Below, one piece after another: positions 34,825 to 38,173 of a stretch of DNA of 38,173 bases. Under the pieces are notes generated by a model. It was not told the DNA's origin. It made no database searches and was given only the letters and a program-made list of their open reading frames with translations. Source of the stretch: Candidatus Merdenecus merdavium. Its GTDB lineage: Bacteria; Bacillota; Clostridia; Lachnospirales; Lachnospiraceae. Each line of letters opens with the position of its first letter. Positions within the stretch are counted from its first letter, which is position 1. The DNA is taken from contig DVLR01000139.1 of the NCBI GenBank assembly GCA_018715425.1, positions 1-38,173 on the forward strand, given 5' to 3'. The translations under genes and the position numbers were made by a program.

Positions 34825-36106
34825 CTACAGAACTTTTGAAATGGTATTGTATAAGGACGCAACAGTGAGTATAATACAGAATACATAGCAGACAACCATG
34901 CATGCTTGAAGGATTCTGGGCTGTTTTAATCCTCTATTAACATCTTTTCTGAAAATCATTCGACATATAAAGAAACCTGCAATAGGGGTGGAGATTCCAG
35001 TCAATACATTTGCGATAAATATCAATTGTGTTGGAGAACCACCGTAAAAAAAGCAAATAACAGCAGCGATTATAATTACGATCATAGCACTCCATTTTAT
35101 GCTTTTGTCTTCCAGTGAAGTAGGTCGATTAAATCCAGCATTTAACAGTACTACTGCTCTTTGTGTATTTCCTAATAGTGAGGAGAATCCAGCGGCTAAC
35201 AATGCAATTCCCATTATGTACTTTGCAGCATTTCCCATGATTGGAACCAACATTTCTGCTAATTGTGCTGGAGCAGAAATAGTGGTGCCAGTCGGATTGA
35301 GTACGATTGCTCCAACCAGCATTATAGCTATAGAAATGAGAACAACCCCAAGCACATGAACAATTGCATCAGTAAGCATAACACCATTGAACATATCTTC
35401 CTTTTTCCAATGTTTTTCTTTTCCAAGATAAGTGCCATAGATACCAGTAGTTACAGAAGCATGTGTACTCATAAATCCCAGTGAGGTTACGATACTGCCG
35501 ACTGGAAAAGTCCAGTGAATAAGACCTTTTCCAAGCTCGATAGGATTGGGACCACCAGTTCCAACCAGAGTAACATAAAAAGCAAAAAATCATGCCTAAG
35601 ATGCATAATGTTACACCTTTTTCAACTTTACTGTATACGCCTTTGGAAAAATAGCAATAGGTTAAAACGGCAATCATTAGTAAGGCACCTAGCTTCCAGT
35701 CAATATTGAAGAGGAGATTCATTCCAGCTCCAGTTCCAGAAATATTACCAATCGTAAAGAAGAAACAGGACATAAAGGTTGCTAAACTTACAAATTTGGC
35801 GGCAAACTTGCCATAGTAGTGCTCAATGGCGTGAATGGTTGGCATGCCTGTAAGAAGTGTGATGCGATAGGTGGTCATCATGTATACAATTCCCATAAAA
35901 ATAATTGGGATGTATAGCCAGACTAAGTCATACCCATATTTAGAACCAATCATTGCGGCAGTAGTAACTGCACCAGGTCCAATTACAACACCAGTCAGAA
36001 TTAACCCTGGTCCTACCCGCTTTAGTAGGGATAAAAAGGGTAGTTTTTCTATCTGCCCCTGATTGAATGTTTCAGCAGTTGTTTGTGTATTTTCTAAATC
36101 GGACAT
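34825..36106 (-). pseudogene. Nramp-fold transporter, non-canonical, interrupted by a +1 frameshift
   Basis: From the ATG at 36106 (AGGAGGAAA upstream) the frame reads KLPFLSLLKRVGPGLILTGV with about 11 expected helices. At the A6 run (35584-35589, T6 on the coding strand) it slips. Reading T5 restores LGMIFAFYVTLVGTGGPNP and joins the second open part to 34825, about 426 residues. The fold is NRAMP (PF01566), but helix 1 has IGPGAVTTAA where Mn/Fe transporters have DPGN, and helix 6 has FMSTHAS where they have MPHN-like residues. The classical metal ligands are therefore missing. It is divergent from a LacI regulator, so an organic substrate is possible. Confidence 0.8.
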
Positions 36107-36185
36107 AAAAATTTCCTCCTTTATTTTCGTTCTATTCTTACATACTGTGCACATACGTAGAAAATTGGTTTGAAACACTAATTAG

Positions 36186-36215
36186 GTTATATCATTCAAA
36201 TAAAGAATATGTCAA
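36186..36215 (-). promoter_or_regulatory. promoter of the Nramp-like gene
   Basis: On the minus strand: perfect -35 TTGACA (36215-36210), 18 bases, TATAAC (36191-36186). It is about 80 bases upstream of the start codon. The palindrome at 36232-36245 lies 16 bases upstream of the -35. Confidence 0.65.
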
Positions 36216-36231
36216 TATATACAATAAGAGC

Positions 36232-36245
36232 TGCAATAATTTGCA
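36232..36245. promoter_or_regulatory. candidate LacI-type operator between divergent promoters
   Basis: TGCAATAATTTGCA has 5-base palindromic arms TGCAA/TTGCA. It matches TGCAAATGTTTGCA at 37761 in arms and length but is weaker in the centre. It lies between the Nramp-like and LacI promoters and could serve both. Confidence 0.4.
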
Positions 36246-36284
36246 TAATTAGTTAAAATCACATAACTACATAGAGAAAGTGGT

Positions 36285-36313
36285 TTGTATTTTTGTTTGA
36301 TATGTGTTATAAA
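36285..36313 (+). promoter_or_regulatory. promoter of the LacI gene
   Basis: TTGTAT (36285-36290), 17 bases, TATAAA (36308-36313), followed about 40 bases later by the start codon with AAGGAGG. Confidence 0.6.
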
Positions 36314-36352
36314 AGAAGTAATAAATAAACAATTATACATAAGGAGGGCGAA

Positions 36353-37351
36353 ATGGCTACTTTAAAAGATGTGGCAAAATTGGCTAATGTAGACATTAGC
36401 ACAGTCTCAAGGGCACTCAATAATACATCTTACGTTCATCCAGAAACAAAAAAACAGATCTTTAAGGCAGTCAAACAGCTAAGCTATAAGCCTAACTTGT
36501 TGGTAAAAGGTCTGAGGCAAGGAAAAAGACATAGCATTGGAGTAGTAGTACCCAGTATCAATCTGTCATTATTCGGAGAAGTGGTACAAGGCATTGAGAT
36601 TCAAGCCAGAGAGTTAGGATATAGTATCATGATCTGCCATACAAAAGATGATCCAGATGTAGAGGCAGAATGTTTAAATCGGCTAAGAAACGGATTAGTA
36701 GATGGAATATTGATTGCTGCCACAGGACAGAATTCAAGACTTTTGCGAGATATTAGAGTGGATGGTGTTTCTGTAATACAAATGGTAAGAAAGCAGGATA
36801 AAATATTTAGCAGCATCGTGTCAGATTTTTATGCATGTGCATATAAGGCGGTGAAATATTTGTACAAAAAGGAATGCAGAAATATAGGATTTATTAATGG
36901 ACCTCTTGATATCATACCTTATAAGGAAAGATATGCAGGATATAAAAAGGCCATGAAAGAATGCGGGTGCCAAGAATACGTAACAGAATCTGTGCTTCCG
37001 AAAAGAAACTATTTCAAAGATGGGTATGAAGGAGTGCAGCAGTTGTTTGAACAGAATCCCAATATTGACAGTATTATGGTTGCAGTGGATATTCAGGGAA
37101 TTGGTGTGATTCGCGCTTTGAAGGAACAGGGAATCAGGGTTTCTGAGCAGGTTAAAGTGATTAGTCTTACTGGTCATTCAATAGGAGGATTACTTGAGAC
37201 CACGATGACCTCGCTTGAAGTTCCAGCAAAAGAGATGGGAGAACAGGCGGCAAAAATGATTGTAGAGGAAATAGAAACCAGAGTTGATAAAGAATATCAA
37301 GTGCAACATGTAGTACTGAATGCTTCACTAATTGAACGTGAGACAACATAA
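36353..37351 (+). CDS. LacI-family transcriptional regulator
   Basis: The 332-residue regulator has the N-terminal helix-turn-helix ATLKDVAKLANVDISTVSRA and hinge helix region NLLVKGLRQGK, followed by a periplasmic-binding-type effector domain beginning SIGVVVPSINLSLFGEVVQG. Length is normal. It starts 6 bases after AAGGAGG. It is divergent from the Nramp-like transporter, and the DapA-family gene lies downstream on the same strand with LacI-type palindromes at its promoter. It is therefore the likely repressor of both. Confidence 0.95.
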   Translation: MATLKDVAKLANVDISTVSRALNNTSYVHPETKKQIFKAVKQLSYKPNLLVKGLRQGKRHSIGVVVPSINLSLFGEVVQGIEIQARELGYSIMICHTKDDPDVEAECLNRLRNGLVDGILIAATGQNSRLLRDIRVDGVSVIQMVRKQDKIFSSIVSDFYACAYKAVKYLYKKECRNIGFINGPLDIIPYKERYAGYKKAMKECGCQEYVTESVLPKRNYFKDGYEGVQQLFEQNPNIDSIMVAVDIQGIGVIRALKEQGIRVSEQVKVISLTGHSIGGLLETTMTSLEVPAKEMGEQAAKMIVEEIETRVDKEYQVQHVVLNASLIERETT

Positions 37352-37371
37352 TTAATAAGTTTAAAGTAATT

Positions 37372-37593
37372 CTACTTGTATTCCATTGGATAAAACCAAC
37401 TCGGTGTATTGAGAAGCGGCTTCCAACCGTTTCTCAATGCTAGATCACGGAACAGATTGATTTTATTGTCAGTTGTGATTTCTACGCGGTCATAAGTGTT
37501 TCCTGTGGTTGGGTGTCCAGTGGCTTCGTTCAACTGTATATCTTGACGGAACCATATTTTTGAGTTGTTTTTTATGGTTTTCTTTTCTTGTTT
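37372..37593 (-). pseudogene. 3' fragment of an unidentified gene
   Basis: The minus-strand frame has 73 codons without stop: WFRQDIQLNEATGHPTTGNT, then YDRVEITTDNKINLFRDLAL and NGWKPLLNTPSWFYPMEYK before TAG (37374-37372). The sequence has good protein character, but no start codon is in frame and a stop stands right upstream. I do not recognise the family. The end lies 20 bases from the convergent LacI stop. It seems to be the 5'-truncated end of a former gene of this locus. Confidence 0.5.
37408..37438. terminator. hairpin downstream of the LacI gene
   Basis: ATTGAGAAGCGG (37408-37419) pairs with CCGTTTCTCAAT (37427-37438) with one G-U over a 7-base loop. There is no T run. It lies inside the minus-strand gene fragment, so it may be coincidental to that coding sequence. 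Confidence 0.35.
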
Positions 37594-37760
37594 TCACTTC
37601 AGATATATTCTGGAAGAAAATTCAATATAAATCAAAATCCTCGATGTTTCAATCTGTTTGAGTTATTTAAAACTCTATTAGTATATCCCTTTATCTGTAA
37701 CATATAGTTTACACGCATTATAGTCAAAACTGGTTGAAAAATCAACAAATTAATAATATA

Positions 37761-37774
37761 TGCAAATGTTTGCA
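37761..37774. promoter_or_regulatory. LacI-type operator, upstream site
   Basis: TGCAAATGTTTGCA has 6-base palindromic arms. Its centre is about 59 bases upstream of the predicted transcription start and 71 bases from the centre of the second palindrome. Confidence 0.55.
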
Positions 37775-37790
37775 GAACACTTCTGAATGA

Positions 37791-37819
37791 TTGACTGTAT
37801 TTTTTGTGCATGATATAAA
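37791..37819 (+). promoter_or_regulatory. promoter of the DapA-family gene
   Basis: TTGACT (37791-37796), exactly 17 bases, TATAAA (37814-37819). The start site would be near 37826, between the two LacI-type palindromes. The start codon is at 37914. Confidence 0.75.
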
Positions 37820-37832
37820 TAAAACATAACAT

Positions 37833-37844
37833 ACAAACGTTTGT
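37833..37844. promoter_or_regulatory. LacI-type operator, downstream site
   Basis: ACAAACGTTTGT is a perfect 12-base palindrome with the central CG typical of LacI/CcpA-type operators. It lies just after the predicted transcription start, a repressing position. Confidence 0.65.
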
Positions 37845-37913
37845 GCAAAAGAAGCAAATGCGCAGAGCTTCCTAAAAATTGAAATAATATGAAAGTATAA
37901 AGGAGAACATATC

Positions 37914-38173
37914 ATGGAAAAAGTCAAAAATTTTAAAACAATATTCCCAGCGGTTTCTGTGCCATTGAAAGAGGATTTTTCAATTAATGAAAAGGAGTTT
38001 CGTGCATATCTTCGTTGGATTAAATCCTTCTATGGCAAAGGAATCGAAGGGTTAGTGTGTAACGGTCATACTGGAGAGGTTACAGGTCTTTCACGTGCAG
38101 AACGTAAACGTGTTATAGAAATCTGCAATGAAGAGTGTGGGGATTTGATGACGATTATTTCAGGTTTAAATTG
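37914..38173 (+). CDS. DapA-family (dihydrodipicolinate synthase/N-acetylneuraminate lyase) protein, 5' part
   Basis: Only the first 86 codons are in the window. They show the family start FPAVSVPLKEDFSINEKEFR, then the conserved GIEGLVCNGHTGEVTGLSR, which is the phosphate/carboxylate-binding G-x-TGE segment, and RKRVIEICNEECGDLMTIIS. The Schiff-base lysine would lie beyond the end. AAGGAG stands 8 bases before the ATG. The family includes DapA, sialic acid lyase and sugar-acid aldolases. The LacI control predicted here favours a catabolic aldolase over lysine synthesis. Confidence 0.9.
   Translation, partial: MEKVKNFKTIFPAVSVPLKEDFSINEKEFRAYLRWIKSFYGKGIEGLVCNGHTGEVTGLSRAERKRVIEICNEECGDLMTIISGLN

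Noticed and set aside
5440..38173. Search for CRISPR arrays, intact insertion sequences and a second copy of the tRNA-Arg 3' end
   Set aside because: No regularly spaced repeats, no transposase gene and no att-like repeat of the tRNA end could be found by reading.

Overview
The window looks like chromosomal DNA of an AT-rich Gram-positive anaerobe of the Lachnospiraceae (Clostridium cluster XIV type). This is inferred from the run parA-parB-DUF4446, T-box, serS, DUF3881, from strong AGGAGG-type ribosome sites, from intracellular glycoside hydrolases with a GPH symporter, and from Tn916-type debris. A perfect parS site (123-138) just before parAB suggests the left end lies near the replication origin. 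I do not assign a species.

Region 1 (1-5660) is conserved core: parS, parA, parB, a DUF4446 membrane protein, a serine T-box leader with its promoter, serS, a DUF3881 protein and tRNA-Arg(CCT). Region 2 (5660-16060) is accessory DNA beginning at that tRNA. It holds a decayed integrase, a hypothetical gene divergent from a two-gene DUF262 / DUF262-DUF1524 (GmrSD/SspE-like) presumed defence system, abutting fragments of a VWA-like gene and a LysR gene, a MetE-like methyltransferase, an HD protein, Tn916-family debris (cysteine-rich KTR remnant, DnaA-box-like motifs, an unidentified frameshifted remnant), then an OLD-type ATPase with a TOPRIM-like partner interrupted by one in-frame TAA, and a small membrane protein.

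Region 3 (16213-21223, minus strand) is a MacB/FtsX-type ABC transporter and a two-component system. Their two promoters carry the same pair of 11-bp-spaced half-sites at the same distance from the -10 box, which predicts one response-regulator regulon. Region 4 (21535-34791) is a carbohydrate locus: GH78-like, GH43 with an F5/8C domain (frameshifted), GH2, an AraC regulator, a GPH symporter, GH3 and a second GH43-like enzyme. None of the enzymes has a signal peptide, so the picture is import of short glycans or glycosides followed by cytoplasmic trimming. The GH2, GH3 and second GH43-like proteins appear to share a small helical module placed at different ends.

Region 5 (34825-38173) has an Nramp-fold transporter without the usual metal-site residues and with a +1 homopolymer frameshift, a divergent LacI regulator, LacI-type palindromes at both promoter regions, a gene fragment, and the start of a DapA-family aldolase/synthase cut by the window end. 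The transporter, regulator and aldolase probably form one catabolic unit. Three genes (TOPRIM, GH43, Nramp) are each broken by one small lesion, so sequence quality should be considered before calling them dead.
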